64,000 nucleotides of DNA from assembly GCA_000231825.2 (NCBI GenBank), contig JH720368.1, positions 124,001 through 188,000 on the forward strand, in the 5' to 3' direction. This document shows, piece after piece, positions 10,302 to 23,700 of the stretch; position 1 is the stretch's first letter, and every line of letters starts with the position of its first letter. Below the pieces are notes generated by a model. It was not told the origin of the DNA. It ran no database searches and saw only the letters and a program-made list of their open reading frames with translations. The DNA comes from Tetrahymena elliotti 4EA (lineage: Eukaryota; Ciliophora; Oligohymenophorea; Hymenostomatida; Tetrahymenidae). The position numbers and the translations under genes are program-made.

Positions 10302-12102
10302 TCATTCATTCTTTTTAAGTTTGTGATGATTCTTTTTTTGATGTTTCTCAGATTTTTCTTCTTTGGCAAAAGTTTTCTTATTTTTTTAGAGGAAAAATTC
10401 AACATCATCAGCACAAGGAATACTCTTATCATAATAGTATTTTTCACCTAAGTAATTATCTTTTTCAAAAATAACAACATATTGACCATCAGGGATAGTC
10501 ATGGATTTATAAAGGTGCCAGTTGAAATCGGGATTATTTTCACAAACCTTGACTGATTCACCAGCATAATAACATTCCTTATATAGAACTGGGCATTCAA
10601 CTGGCTTAGTAGTTGAAGAAGATGAGCTATTATTATTTGTGTCAGTTCCAGTAGTTCCTGTGGATGGAGAGGAAGTATTAGTTGGAGTTGTAGTTGTAGT
10701 TGTAATTGGAGTTGTAGTTGTAGTTGGAGTTGTGGTTGTAGTTGTAGTTGGAGTTGTGGTTGGAGTTGTAGTTGTAGTAGGAGTTGTAGTAGGAGTGGAA
10801 GTGGTAGTCTATACAGGATTATCAGCTTTAGCTACCTATTTAGCATAAGAAATAACACCAGAATCAGCTTTCAAAGCACCTTTTCTTAGTTAATAACCAT
10901 AACCTAAGATATAACCAACAGATTTGGAACCTTTATCAATGTCAATATGTTGCTATTAATTAAATTAAATAGAAATTAGAAAAGTAAAATAATTAATTTA
11001 AAGCATTTTACATAAGTAATACCTTCACATTCTGAAGTTTAGTTGCAGTAATATTAAGCTTCTTTTAATGAAGCATAATCCTTACAATCATTATAGCAGC
11101 TCTTAAATGAATAACCTCTCTTTTCATCATAGTATTGATTTTTAGAAGAAGTATCTAATATAAATTTTCATAAAATGTTGTTATTTTTAAAGATTTATGA
11201 ACAATTTATCAATAAATAATCATGAACAAATTAATTAAAACAATTTATAATAATGGGTAAGCTAATTAATATATTTTAATTCAATTTATCAAGTTTTTAC
11301 ATTAAGTAAATTAATTAATAAAATAGCATACATTCAGTGTTCAAGTATTTGGAAACAAAGAAGCTGACTGCATAATCTTCGGCAGACATCTATTAATTCT
11401 TGTAAGGAGCCCAAGATTTTCCATCAGACTTTAAAGTAATTGATGCATCTCCATTACCTAATTTTTATGCTGATTGAGCAGCATTCAACCAGTTATTAAA
11501 TGTTGCACATGTTTTTTCAACACAACTCTTTTCAATTGAGTAATCAAAAATAGGTCCGCCATACATAACATTGTCAACTTTTATAGTAAAATTAAAATTC
11601 AATTACAAAATTTGTATCAATATATTTTTACTGTTGCAAAATTCAGTTCCTTTCAAGAAGGTATATCCCTATTAATTATACTTATAGTTAACTTCTAGAG
11701 AGCCTTTTCTTAATTACCAACCACTTTTATTTATTAAAAGCAAATTAGGAAAAATAACAATTAATTTTAAAAATCAATATGATTGCTATTATTATTTCTA
11801 TTTTGATCAAATTATTATCTTTAAATGCCACTTTCATATATTAATTATAAAATTTACACAAGGGCGTTAGGACCAATTGAATTACTACCACCATTTGATT
11901 TAAATTCATTAGAAACACCTTCACAAAGACTATTCTTATCGCATGCTTCAGCGGCAGCATCAAGAGTAGGGTAATCTCTACAACCATCAACACAAGATGA
12001 TAGAACACCCTTTTTCAATACGGAATAATCATTCCAACAACGAGTTTAGGCATAACTTGCTACCATAAGGCAAGCAAGTAGTACTATTAATTTACCTTGC
12101 AT
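10302..12102 (-). CDS. Secreted Cys-rich protein with beta/gamma-crystallin-like C-terminus (mucocyst cargo type)
   Basis: 458 residues from five exons; introns 11724-11857, 11578-11631, 11155-11331 and 10953-11011. Residues 1-18 (LIVLLACLMVASYA) are a signal peptide. Two related Cys modules follow, one near 20-60 (CVDGCRDYPTLDAA, CDKNSLCEGV) and one near 200-245 (CYNDCKDYASLKEA, CNQTSECEGI); each is followed by a short YQLRKG or WQLRKG segment. A Thr/Pro linker built from TTTP units spans about 276-330. The end (about 352-425) reads YYAGESVKVC, PDGQYVVIFEKDNYLGEKYY, a Greek-key crystallin pattern, then a Lys/His-rich tail. In Tetrahymena, dense-core granule (mucocyst) proteins of the GRT and IGR families carry such crystallin domains, so storage and release from mucocysts is the likely role. 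I cannot name the orthologue. Confidence 0.78.
10675..10815 (-). repeat. Thr/Pro codon repeat
   Basis: Tandem ACA/ACT and CCA/CCT codons (units TTTP or TTP) within the crystallin-like gene. This encodes a mucin-like linker likely to be O-glycosylated or extended. It is prone to length change. Confidence 0.8.
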
Positions 12103-13727
12103 ATTAAAAAACAAAGTCTTGTATTTTTATCCAGTTTTTTAATTAAATTCTTTGAAATTCAATTGTTTATTGACAAATATTTTTTCCTTCAAAATAAAAG
12201 TGAGAATTGTAAGATCTAAAAACTAAAAACGAATGTAAAAACGATATTTTAATGTATACATTCAAATAGATTTCTTATGAATTGACATATTATAATACTT
12301 TTTTTATAGAAAAAATTGTTAAAAATTAAAAGATCATTTTATTAAAAGAAAAATCCTTACTACCTAACTAACCTTCAATTTAATAGAGCTATAACTATTT
12401 ACTTTCTATTTGTAATATTATACACTATTTATTTTTTAGACATTTATAAGTTATGATTCGAATTACCTATTTTATTTTTACTTGAATTTATGATAGTAAT
12501 TAAAACATATTAAACATGTTTTTCTTTTAATTCTACTGTTTTACTAGAATTTAATCCTTTTAAATAAATTTTATCACAATTATACAAGATTAAAATATTA
12601 ATTGATGAAATTTTAGTGAATAGAGCTTTCTTAAAAGAAATAAGTAACACTTTGGTTAGCATTTGAAATTAAATAAGAAAATTTTAAATTAGATTTATTT
12701 TTCTCTTCATTTAAGTAAATATTTCATATGTTACATAAATTAAAGTTAATTCATAAAAAATGTGTTTTTTTTTTTGAAACTTAGAATAAACTTTAATTTC
12801 TAATAAAATCAAGTTTCTTTTTTTATAATTTACAATTTATTTTATTTATTCCATAAAAATAAAAGAATGAATTTAATATTTATTTAAAATGTTTAGAAAA
12901 TGAATTCATAAAAATATTAATTAAACATTTGTTCAAGCTTTTTTTACGTTAAATAAAATCTTTAATCTGATTAGTTTTACTTAAAACTTAAGTTAACAAA
13001 TATTTCCAACAATAAAATAAAAACTAAATCTGTAAAAAAATGTTATTTAAAAACTTAAATACATACATTCATAAGAAATAATGGTAATTAGAATTAGCTT
13101 TTATAATTCTATTCCAAAAATAATAAAATGAATTATTTAAATATATTACCTATATTAATGCTTTAAATTATATCTTAGTGATAAATTAAATAGAAATATT
13201 TTTTTAGCTCAATATTCTAAAAATTAAAATCATAACACTGAATAATTATTAAACAAGATCATTAAAATTATTTGTTTTTGTTTAATATCTTTATAATATT
13301 AATGACTTATAGATTGCAAAGTAAAAAATTAAATAATTTTATTTTTGGGTTTATATACTGTTAAAATTTTATAAATAATAGCAGGTGATTATGATTGTAT
13401 TTTTCAAAATATATTTCTTTTATACTATTTATGGATGAAAAGAAAAATAAAATATAAGATAGTTCTTCTGATTGCATAAATGGGATATTTAACTGAGTAA
13501 GCAAAAATAATAATTCATTAAAAATTACATATAAGTCTTCATTGATAATAACTTATTAAATATTTAAAATCTTAAATTTAATAAATTGTAATAATAGACC
13601 AATAGACAGGTAGTAAAGAAATATTGATAATAAGAGTAAATAAAGCACAAATCTAGTTTAGTAACAAGCAACAATTTTCTAAAAACAATATTTTTTTAAA
13701 AGTTAAAAATATTTTGGTGGATAGAAA
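12103..13727. other. Divergent intergenic region
   Basis: About 1.6 kb of AT-rich sequence between divergently transcribed genes, so it probably holds both promoters. I see no RNA gene or Q-code frame. Confidence 0.5.
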
Positions 13728-15230
13728 ATGTTAGAAAATTATTTATAGTATAGGCAGGGAATGAAGTAGATTAAATAAGATCTTAGCAATAGCTCAAGCA
13801 CTTACTTTTGTATAGATTAAAGCAATACTAATGAGACTTGGTTGTATATTATGATTGCTTTAATATTTTTATTATCTGGCTTAATATTTACAGCAGTATC
13901 ACTACTATACAGATAAAGATATAAATATCCCATTGCAGAAAGATCTTATTTGTTAAGTATCATGATGTGCGTTTGCTTTTATTGTTTATCAGTATACTAT
14001 CCTATAATGTATATTCTTGTTCACAATGATTAAATTGATGAAAATACTACTAACATTTTGAAATGGATATATATTTGGAGTATGTATTCACTTTATATTA
14101 GCTATTTTACTAGATCACTAAGGATTTATGCAGCTTTTACAAATGTATTTACATGCTGTATTAATAGTTAACAACTAGAAGATTCGATTATAAGGCATTA
14201 TTCTACATTTAACTATAACTCTCCATCTTTTATAATTTAATTAATTGCTAATATTTTAAGAAATGAGCTACTGCTAATCTTAATGGTCTGTATTCTATCA
14301 TTTCTACCATGTATTCCACTCATATTTGAAGCAAATGCATATGCAATGCCAATTTAAAACTATGATTACATGAAAGTTCCATTAGGAAAGAATAGGGATT
14401 TTGTAACTCAATTTGTTTACTTAACTGTATCTTTCTTTTTTATGCTTTAGCTTCACTTGCTTAGAAAAGTCCCTAAACACTACAGATTCTATTAGGAAAC
14501 ACTATGGAATCTTAGTTTTAGCTGGTTAAAAGCAATCGTATTATTTACAATAAACATGATCCTTTATGATAATGAATGGTGCAATTATACATATTAAATT
14601 AATGTATTTTTAGATTACTTTTAATATCTATGTATGATAATTGTATCAGTAATTCCTGCACTAATTAGATCTAAATATATAGCTGAAAAGACTCCTTACC
14701 CACTATTAGATAAATTTTATGATTTCATAGAAGATGAAGGAGATCATAACAAAATGTATTGTAATATTTCATTTATTTATTACTTAAACAAAAAAGATCA
14801 AGAAATCAACCAATAAACTAATTAGCAACAAAGAATGAACTTGAATATCTATGATTTTTACAAATAATATAAAACAATTTAAATTGAACTTGATCCAAAT
14901 CAATAAAATCAAAAATTAATTCAATTATCTCAATATTACATATTTAATCCTACCGATCCTAAAAAGCTTCTCACTTTCCCACAAGAGTAAGCTATCCATC
15001 TGTAAAACTTCATAATTAAATATAGATAATTTGAGTTAAATGAGTTCAATGAAAATGAAGAGTTTTTTGGAGATTTAGAAAATATTATTGGCTTTTGTAC
15101 CTAATATTTAATATAGGTTTTTGAGGAATACAAATAATCCAGGGCTTTTGTAAATTTAGTTAGATACTATAAATAACAGCAGATTTACGAAATTAACTTA
15201 TCGTATTTCTAACTATACCACAGCAACTGA
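13728..15230 (+). CDS. Seven-transmembrane receptor with C-terminal RGS-like domain
   Basis: Intronless, 500 residues in the ciliate code. Seven hydrophobic helices are visible at about 38-61, 74-97, 113-137, 181-201, 226-246, 262-280 and 291-314. Helix 3 ends in YFTRSLRIY, similar to the basic motif after helix 3 in plant and amoeba 7TM-RGS proteins. The cytoplasmic tail (about 325-490) reads LLDKFYDFIEDE, then QYYIFNPTDP, then an amphipathic stretch to FEEYKQSRAFVNLVRYY, compatible with an RGS domain, which speeds GTP hydrolysis by G-alpha. Such fusions could self-limit signalling or regulate a constitutively active G-alpha. The RGS part is diverged and rests on pattern only; the 7TM part is clear. 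The N-terminus has NSSS and NET sites for N-glycosylation, as expected outside the cell. Confidence 0.75.
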
Positions 15231-15983
15231 AATAATAACCATTATGCAATAATCAATAAATTATATAAAATTCTAAAAACATTTTTGTTTTATTAAATCT
15301 GTCATGTATTTTTTTCTAATTTAACAAAAATAAATTATTATTTAAAAAGTGATTGTTTAAATAACATAGTCAGTCTATTATTCTTTAATTTTTCAAATTA
15401 TCTAAAAATTCTTGAGAAAAAGCAAATAAAAGCTGCTGATTTCTCTTATTAAAAAATCTAATTGAAACATCAATTCTACTTTGAGATAATTTCATCCACA
15501 AACAAAAAAATGATAAAAAAATTTTATAATAAAATTTTAGAAAGTGTTTTATTAATTGAGTTGTATATTTATTTGTAGTAATTTAGAAATTAAATATTTT
15601 GCAAAAAACAAGAAAGGAAAAGGAAAATAAACTGGATTTTTAAGCAATTTTCATTAACTTAAGATTTCTTAAAAAGATTTAAGAATATTTAAAATAAAGA
15701 AATATAAAATAAGAATATAAAAATAAATTAACAATAATAAATAAACGAATTTCTTTACAAAGAATTTAATAAGATTTATTTTAAAATAAATTTCTATAAT
15801 TTTATTAAAAATAATTAGAAAATTTATAGTTTTTTTTAAGTAAATATTATTTTAGTTATGTTTTATTTTTTCTTAATTGGCCTAGCTAATTCTAATACTA
15901 ATTAAGAATACTTAACTATATACACTCAAAAATAAAAATAGAGGGCATACCATCTATTAGATAAGGTATTCTAAACGATTACT
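15231..15983. other. Convergent intergenic region
   Basis: About 750 bp between convergent genes, AT-rich, with no recognisable feature. Confidence 0.5.
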
Positions 15984-17000
15984 TCAATCTGATAAAATGA
16001 ATTAAATAATACTTTCAAAAAAGCCTTATAACATTGAAACAGGAAAGGAAAGTACACTATAAAAGTCATTAAGTTAAGAATAGCTTTCCTCTTAGTTGAT
16101 AAGTTAATTAGAAACAACTATTGGGTTGTACTCAATCTCATTAATATTTTATATTTAGTAAAGATAGAATTCATAGTTAATTAATTTATATTTTAAAATC
16201 TTAAAGTAGAAACCATCTACAAGCTCTTCATTATAGTTTTCTACTTTTTTTTAAAAGAATTAAACCTATAGATTAGTTTTAAGAGTTGTAAATACTCCAG
16301 TCCTCTCTAAATACTCTCTAATATTTTACTCATTTAAACTTTAGAATGGAAATTATTAAATGTGGTTAGTATTTCTTGAGTTTTGCTTCTACTCATCGAA
16401 TTAAGTCATTTGATTATTATTTAAATTTTCGTTTCTATTATAACCTACTGCCTACTAATTTTCTAATAATTCAAGTTGCTATTAGCCATTTTCTTCTTCA
16501 AATTAGCTTAATCTTATTCTTGAAATACTGTGCCTTTATTTGTTCATATTAATTTAAGTATGATTATTAAAACCATCTAGTTGCTGCTAAAAGGATTGCT
16601 TTGATTTACTTCCCTACTTTTATGATAGCTCTTCCGAAATTAACTATTTAGTAATTAATTACTACTGCTTTTAGTTTTCCTCTTTTAACTATTTTAGCTA
16701 TTATAAAATATCATTATTTTCTTTACTATGCTGATGTATTAAGCCAGATATTTTTTACAAACGATTATTCTATCTTTAATCAATCTAAGTAAGAATCTTA
16801 TCTAATTCCTCTGAAAAATCATATCTTACAACCTAAATTAGAGGATCTAAACGAACTCCTTCTATTTCATTTTGCCTGGTTTCTATCTTATTTTAATTAC
16901 CATTTATTTATATTAACTTCTTTTCTTTCATTGGTAAATTATTACTATCTTCATTTAAATTAGCAAACTAAACTCTCTTTTTACTCTCATTAACTTACAT
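15984..17000 (-). CDS. Coiled-coil protein with LisH/FOP-like segment
   Basis: 338 residues, no intron within the model, TGA stop. A Q/E/K-rich stretch after VRYDFSEELDKIL looks like a coiled coil (QQLKQLKEENQKQQQLI). A Q/N-rich linker follows. Near residue 235 the sequence IREYLERTGVFTTLKTNLQ resembles the start of the LisH/FOP domain of centrosome and basal-body proteins (FOP/CEP43, CEP20/FOR20, OFD1), where a similar helix mediates dimerisation. The helical C-terminus (FYFKILKYKLINYEFYLYQ, then NEIEYNP) fits such a fold loosely. A basal-body or ciliary role is inferred. The first codons are ATG TAA GTT; a TTTTAG lies just 5' of the ATG, so an upstream exon cannot be excluded. Confidence 0.6.
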
Positions 17001-17782
17001 GTTTGCCTAAAATAGAAATAATATCTTTTAACTTTAAATCTCTTTTGCAAATAAATTTTTTTCTGTATTTGATTGATGTTTTTAAAGATCTGTTTATTAC
17101 TGAAAATAAGTAGATATTTTAATTAAATTTTTGATTTTTGAAATTTAAGGATATAAAAGCGGAATTTATTAAATTGTTATTCTAATTTTTTATCATATTA
17201 ATTCTAAAATAAAATTTCTTCATTTTAAATTTACAAATATTAAATATCAAAGGCAAATCAACATAAAATAAATTCCAAATTTCAAATAATTTTTATTTTC
17301 TAACTTTTAAATAATCATTTTATTTTATTCATCCTTAATTTTCAATTTCCTAAATTCTTTGAAAAAGTGTTTAAAATAGTTCAAACAAAAAATTATCATT
17401 TTTTTTGTAACAAAAAAGCTAATAATTTTTTATGTTTGATCTTTTCAATAAAATTTGCAAAAAAATGTAAATTATTGGCAACTATTAAGTCATTAAAAAT
17501 AACAACAACCTTTCATAAATAAAACATAGTTATTTCGGATAAAAAGAACTTATTACTTATTACTTTAAATATTCGATCAAACTTTTATTGAAGCAACCTG
17601 CTTTTGTATTTATTTATATTAATTAATTCTATTGAATAAAAGAAGTTAATATCTAAAACTTTGTATTCTTGATTAAGCAAAACAGCAGTAGAATACAAGA
17701 ATACACTTAATAGCCTTTTATTCTACATAATCTGAAAGTCCAAATACAAGTTAATTTTTTTAGCAAAAAAGTAGAAGAAAAC
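17001..17782. other. Divergent intergenic region
   Basis: About 780 bp between divergently transcribed genes, presumably a shared promoter region. No specific motif stands out. Confidence 0.5.
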
Positions 17783-20700
17783 ATGTAAAATATACCAAAT
17801 TCTCCTATATTTAGTAAACATCAGAATAGCAATAATTAAGATGGCATGTAAAGCACTAGTTACAGCAAGAAAGTATGTAGTGAAAATCATGAGTCATCAG
17901 ATTAGACTTCGTTTTTTGATCATTAATTTTAAAAGCAAGAAATGAATTATTTTAACACAAGCAAGAAAGAGGTCTTTAATCAAATGAGCTCAAAATAAAG
18001 AAATGCTGAAAAAAGACTATTTACTGATACAAGCCGTAGTTAGTTTTAAAAAATGAGTGAACTATCATCTTTTCCTTTAAGCTCAATTAACAGAAAAAAT
18101 TCTTTGAATAACGATAGCATTAATAAATCCAACAAAAGTGATAGAAGTATTTCTGTAAAGCAACTAAATATGAAGGAATATTTCTCAAAAGTTTTAAATA
18201 AGCCAAGCAACAATCTGAAGCTAAACAATTAATCTAATTTAAGTCCTTATTTTTAAAATAGTAAATAGCATTTGAAAGTTATTTTATCAATTAAATAATA
18301 TTAAATATATTTTATAAAAAAGGAGATGTAAGTGAAAAAACAGATAGAAAAATGGCTACAAATTATGAGAGTTCTATTCCTTAGTAATTGGTAGACAAAA
18401 GAATTTAAAATTTAAAAGGGAAAAAGTAAGATAAAAACCTTTTAGCTGAATAAAAAAGCTTACTTAATCTTGTAGATAAGATTAGTAATTAGAGCAAAGA
18501 AATGCAATTAAACAGTAAAGACGAATATTTAACATCTCGATCATTCATACCATGTTAAATTCATAATGAAACAATGTTAAGGTATTTATTTTTTATTCAT
18601 GCATAGCTAATAGAATGAAATTTATTTTAAAAAAAGATTGAATAAACTGAATATGCTACCTAATATATAATCCAACACACTAAATACAACTAACGTAGAT
18701 TTGAGAAATTATTCTAATTTATCAAGTTTAGAAAATCATAAAGTCAATTTAATTGATTAAAAAATTGGTGAGAAGGAGCTTTATGACACTCCTTTGCTAA
18801 GTCCTTCTAAAATAAATAGTATCGAAGCTAGCAGACTATTTAAGGAATAAACAATCTATCATTGTAATTAACACTATTTAAATAACAAATAATATTTCTT
18901 TCTATTATTTTAAAGAGCTTTTGACAAAAGGAGTTGAGTACAACACTGACTTAGATCATATCAAAAAAACAGAAAAAACTAAAATAATTAATTTATTAGA
19001 TATTAATGAGATAGACATAAGTAAAGAAGATGCAGTAAGGCTTTTATAATCATTCTCAACTAGTTCAAATAAATCTCATTTACATTTGCCTTTACATAAC
19101 AAACATAAAAATGTAACTTCAAGGAAAGATGTAGAGGATTTAGAATAATGGCTTAACGCCATGACTATTTAAGCTATTTCAAATAAATCTTTAGATGGTA
19201 CAAGTTTGTTTTAAACTTTACAATAAATATACTGTGCTTGTCTTAATGAGTTGATAAGATAAGTTTCTCTTTAATGTCTTGAGAGAGGATCTCTTATCAG
19301 AAGAGTATGGGAATCTTACATCGGGCTATTTTCAAAGGTATTTATTGGGGCAAGATAATTAATTAAGATAAAAAGTGCTTTTAAAAATCTAAATCAACAA
19401 AAAAAATATGATTGATTGATCTGAAAGAATTCATTTTTGGTTTTCTAAAAAAAAATATTTAATTTTTCATAAACTGAAATATTTTTGGTGACATAGTTTG
19501 TTTTTTTTAATGAAAGATAGAAATAAAACAAAAAAAATCATTTCTTTTAAATTAGTTTGAAAAAGATTAATTTTTAAAATATATTTTTAATTTGAAAATT
19601 AAAAAAGATAATTTAAGTAAAATCAGAGGAGAGCTCAAAAATAGAAGGAAAATCATTAGCAGAAGCAACTAGACTACATAAAAATTACTAAAATTAAATA
19701 AATTAGCTTGCTAAGGAGTTAGATGAAACTAAAAAAAACTATGAATAGGCTAAGGAGAAAAATAAGAGATTAAAATTTCTAAACTCTTAATGGGGAGATA
19801 GAGTTAAATTTTTTGAGGGTTAAAGTGTGATTAAAATAAATGAAATTAATGAGTTGAAATATAATTTATCTGTTCTGTAAAACGAAAATTAAAGAATCAT
19901 AAGTTATGTTAAGGAAATGGGAATGCTAGATTAATCAAAATTAAGAGGTAATAATCTTTAGTTGGATATCTTTGATTCTTTTAGCAAATCTCATATGAGT
20001 TAACAAAGTGGATAAATGAATCAATTTTCTATGTTTGAGAATACTGATAACCATTAAATTCACAAATTGAAATTCAAAAATAATAAAATAAAACGTAGCA
20101 TATCTTTGAATTTGGGAGTAGAAGATTACCCTGAATAAAATAGGTATAATAAATAGAATGAAAAAAGGGAACTTTATTTTAGATTAAAATCTGATATTAT
20201 TATTTCATCAATTCAGAGTGATATCAGTAAGTCAGATGATAATAATAAAGGTGTTGATACATAAGAGTTAAATGAATTCGCTGAGAATGATATTTCAAAA
20301 CTCAATAAATTTATTAAAATTTTAAAAAGTTAGCTAACAAATTCTAGAAAAACAATATAAATGCTTTAAATGTAGTAATAATAGAGGGAAGAAAAAGCTA
20401 AGACTTCTAGTCGTAGCATTCAAAATTCTTCACATCACTCTAAGTAAAAGAGTATCTTAAGTGAAAGTTAGAGACATATTTCTAAGTAATCAATGAATTT
20501 ATAAATAGTATGCACTGCTTGTTAACAAAGAATGAATGAAAATTTATTCAATGAGAATTTTAATTTGACACCTAAAAGTCCAAATCCAGCAAGAAAGGCA
20601 AGCAATTTCAATTTTAATTTGAACAAAGATGGTGAAACTAATTTAACTCATAGAAATAGTTTTTATGAGCAGACTTCTCCTTTTCCAGAGAAAAATTAGA

Positions 20701-23700
20701 TAAGTAAAAGGAAGATAAGTAACACATCTTAAATAAACTCAACAAGAGGCAACAATCTTTAAAGTTTATAACATATAGAAGAAGAGGAAAAAGATATTTA
20801 AAATGGTAGATAAGATGCTCATCAAAAAAATGCAGCTTCATCTAGTCAAAAAATAAAATCAATAATAATTATAGATAAGAGTAGTAAGTAAATTTCTAAA
20901 GTAAGTATATAGCCAGGAAAGAGTTAACAAAGTCTCGTTTTGGATAAAAAGAGCAAATGTAAGTTTTAATTTTTATAAAAAGCAAATTGAAAAATATTTA
21001 TTAAAAATAATAGAAAGGCATTCTTAAACAATTAATTTGAAATCAAATGTTTAGGAGTATGAAAAATTTTTAAATGAATTTTATCAAGAAGCAAATTAAT
21101 ATCATAATGTAGTTATTAAGCAAGAAAAAGAAAATATAAATTAGATAGCAAAAGTACTTGATTAAATTAGTTAATCTAATTAAGATACAATTATTAAGAC
21201 TTTTCTTGAGCATTTTGCTTAAGCTAGAAACTATTTAAACCAAAAATTAAAAGATACCTAAGCCTAAGCACTTCCTATTTCAAACAATACTGAACTTCCA
21301 GTAATTGAGATTAATTAAGTGAATCAAAGTTATAAAGAGACTCCTAAAAATAATAAATCAGGCAAAACTTCAAAAAAAAATGTAAATTTATTTGTAATTT
21401 AAAAAAAAATTATTTATTTTATTAAATTAGGCTAATAATATTAGTTTAAACACAAATAGAGGTACACCACGTAAATCAGTAATGTTTACTTAACCAGTAA
21501 TAAGGAGAAATAGTTAGTAAAGAAATGTGTAATTGTAGCAATAGTAATCTTTTCAAAAAGGATCTCAAAAGTAAAATAATGAATCAGATACAAATAATAT
21601 TTAAAGTTAAATAAAGAGGATCCCATCGATTTAAGAGGATGTTGAAAATGAAAATTTGTAATAAGAAATATCAAAAATAAAAAATATTTTAGATCTATGG
21701 TAATAATTAATTTAAGATATCGTAGCTAATATAAGTATTGAATCTTTACCTGAATAGCTATAACAAAGGATTGAGTAATGGATATAGTAATATGGAAATT
21801 AGAATATTACCTCTTAATTAGAATCTTTATCACTCAAATTCATAAATTTTGATAAAAATAAAAAGACCTTATTTAATACTCAAAATTAAAATTTAAAGCC
21901 AAGCGTGACTTTTGAGAGCCCCAACCATTAAAATTCACAAAAATTAGATAAAAGTGCTAGTTAAGCCTTAGAATCTTAGAAAAAAACCACACCAAATAAT
22001 AAATTTTATTAAAGTTAAAACAATCAAAATAATAACAGTAATTATTTAAAGATAATTAGTGATAAAGATCTTTATTTATCAGGATCAGATGAATAATTAT
22101 CATTTTGTAAATTACCATAGCCTAATTTTAATAATAATAGCCCAACTAAGCAAGGAACTAAAACATTTAATTCAATAGAATCACCTCAAACTAACAAGTA
22201 TAAATAAAAGTAAAAATTCTAATATACAAATGATGAAAGAAGATAAAACAGAGGATCTTAATTATTTTCTTAAAATTAATTTGATTTATATGATAGCAAT
22301 AATGAGTATAATGAAAATGGGGGATAAAACATAGTGCTTTATGCTAAAAAAGGTAAGAAAAAAAATGATAAAGGTACTGTAAGTATCAACCAAGAGGCTT
22401 CTTATAAATTAGTATAAACTATTGTTGAGAAATAAAAAACAAGTTAAATAAAGTCTCATGTATCAAAACTTAATTTAATTAAATTTATATCTGTTGTCTA
22501 TTAAGAAAGGATAAGAATTGCTTAAAATTACAATAATATGATCTACACTATAGCATATGACTATCTTCTTAATAAATATGGGCTTAAAAGAGTTGCTGAG
22601 AAAAAACTTTCTCAGTATCTAGAGAGTTGCTATTTTTATTAAGACATCCCTAGAGTTAAGCTATTTTGCAATTTTATTTAATTGTTTTCAGAAAATGAAT
22701 GCTATAGCAAAGATGAATTTAATTTCTATATCAGTGTTCTCAAGTATCTTGATGAAAAAACCTATACAGGATTGAGTCTAGTTTAACATTTTAATGATAG
22801 AATTCTATGCAGTTATGTAAGAAACCATTTTTTGTAAACTCAGTTAATTCATTTATGAAAAATAGGAAAAAGTTTAGGAATATATGCAAGCAAACTTTGT
22901 CAGTGAAAACTAAAAAAAAAATGAGCTCATATTAAAGTAGATTTAGCAAATAGCTATTAATGTAGGAAACCAGCTATGTAAATTAAAAATTTTTTATTTT
23001 TGGAAAAAACAAATTTTGAATTTTGAATTAAAAATAATTTAAATTGTTAAAATAAAATTTAAAAAGTTGTGGATATTGATTAGACATTCCGAATTATTGT
23101 TTCTCTTTATCAAAATAAAAAAGAAGAAATAGAAAACAATGTTAAAAAGTTATTCTATGCTGCGGATGTAATGATTCTTTTTCATTCTAAAAGTTTTTCT
23201 AAAAATTACTTTTTGATTTAACAGTTAGACAAAAATGATTGTATTGAGTTAAACGAATTTATTACAATTTATCGTTATTTGGAAAGTGAAACATTTAACA
23301 GCAATGAAATTCAATCTTTGTTTATTAATTCTGCTGATATGATAACAATTGAAGGTAAAATTTATTTTTTTAAAAAAACTAAATATTATTGAATTATCTA
23401 CTATTTCTTTTTGAGTAACTTCAATTTATTTAAAGGTGAAAAAGCTTTTTCATTGGATAGATTTGCTGCAGTTTGCTTAGACAACTAGCTGTTTTCTCTT
23501 CAGAAATAGCAGCAATTTTCTTAGGCTTTTAGTCATTTGGTATTATAAAATTTAAATAAAAAATATTTTAAAAAATTATTTTATAGGATTATGTTTAGTC
23601 TATTGAAGATCTGACAAGGAATTACTAAAAAAAATTTAGAGAAATAAAAGAAAGATTATAATTTGCTAATCAATACAACAACTAATTTATGGCAATTATA

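Noticed and set aside
10639..10848. Valine/glycine-rich plus-strand frame
   Set aside because: Antisense of the Thr/Pro codon repeat in the crystallin-like gene.
18582..18606. Possible 25-nt intron, Paramecium-like in size
   Set aside because: A 55-nt intron using the acceptor at 18636 gives the same frame and fits the local intron size; the short form cannot be excluded without RNA.
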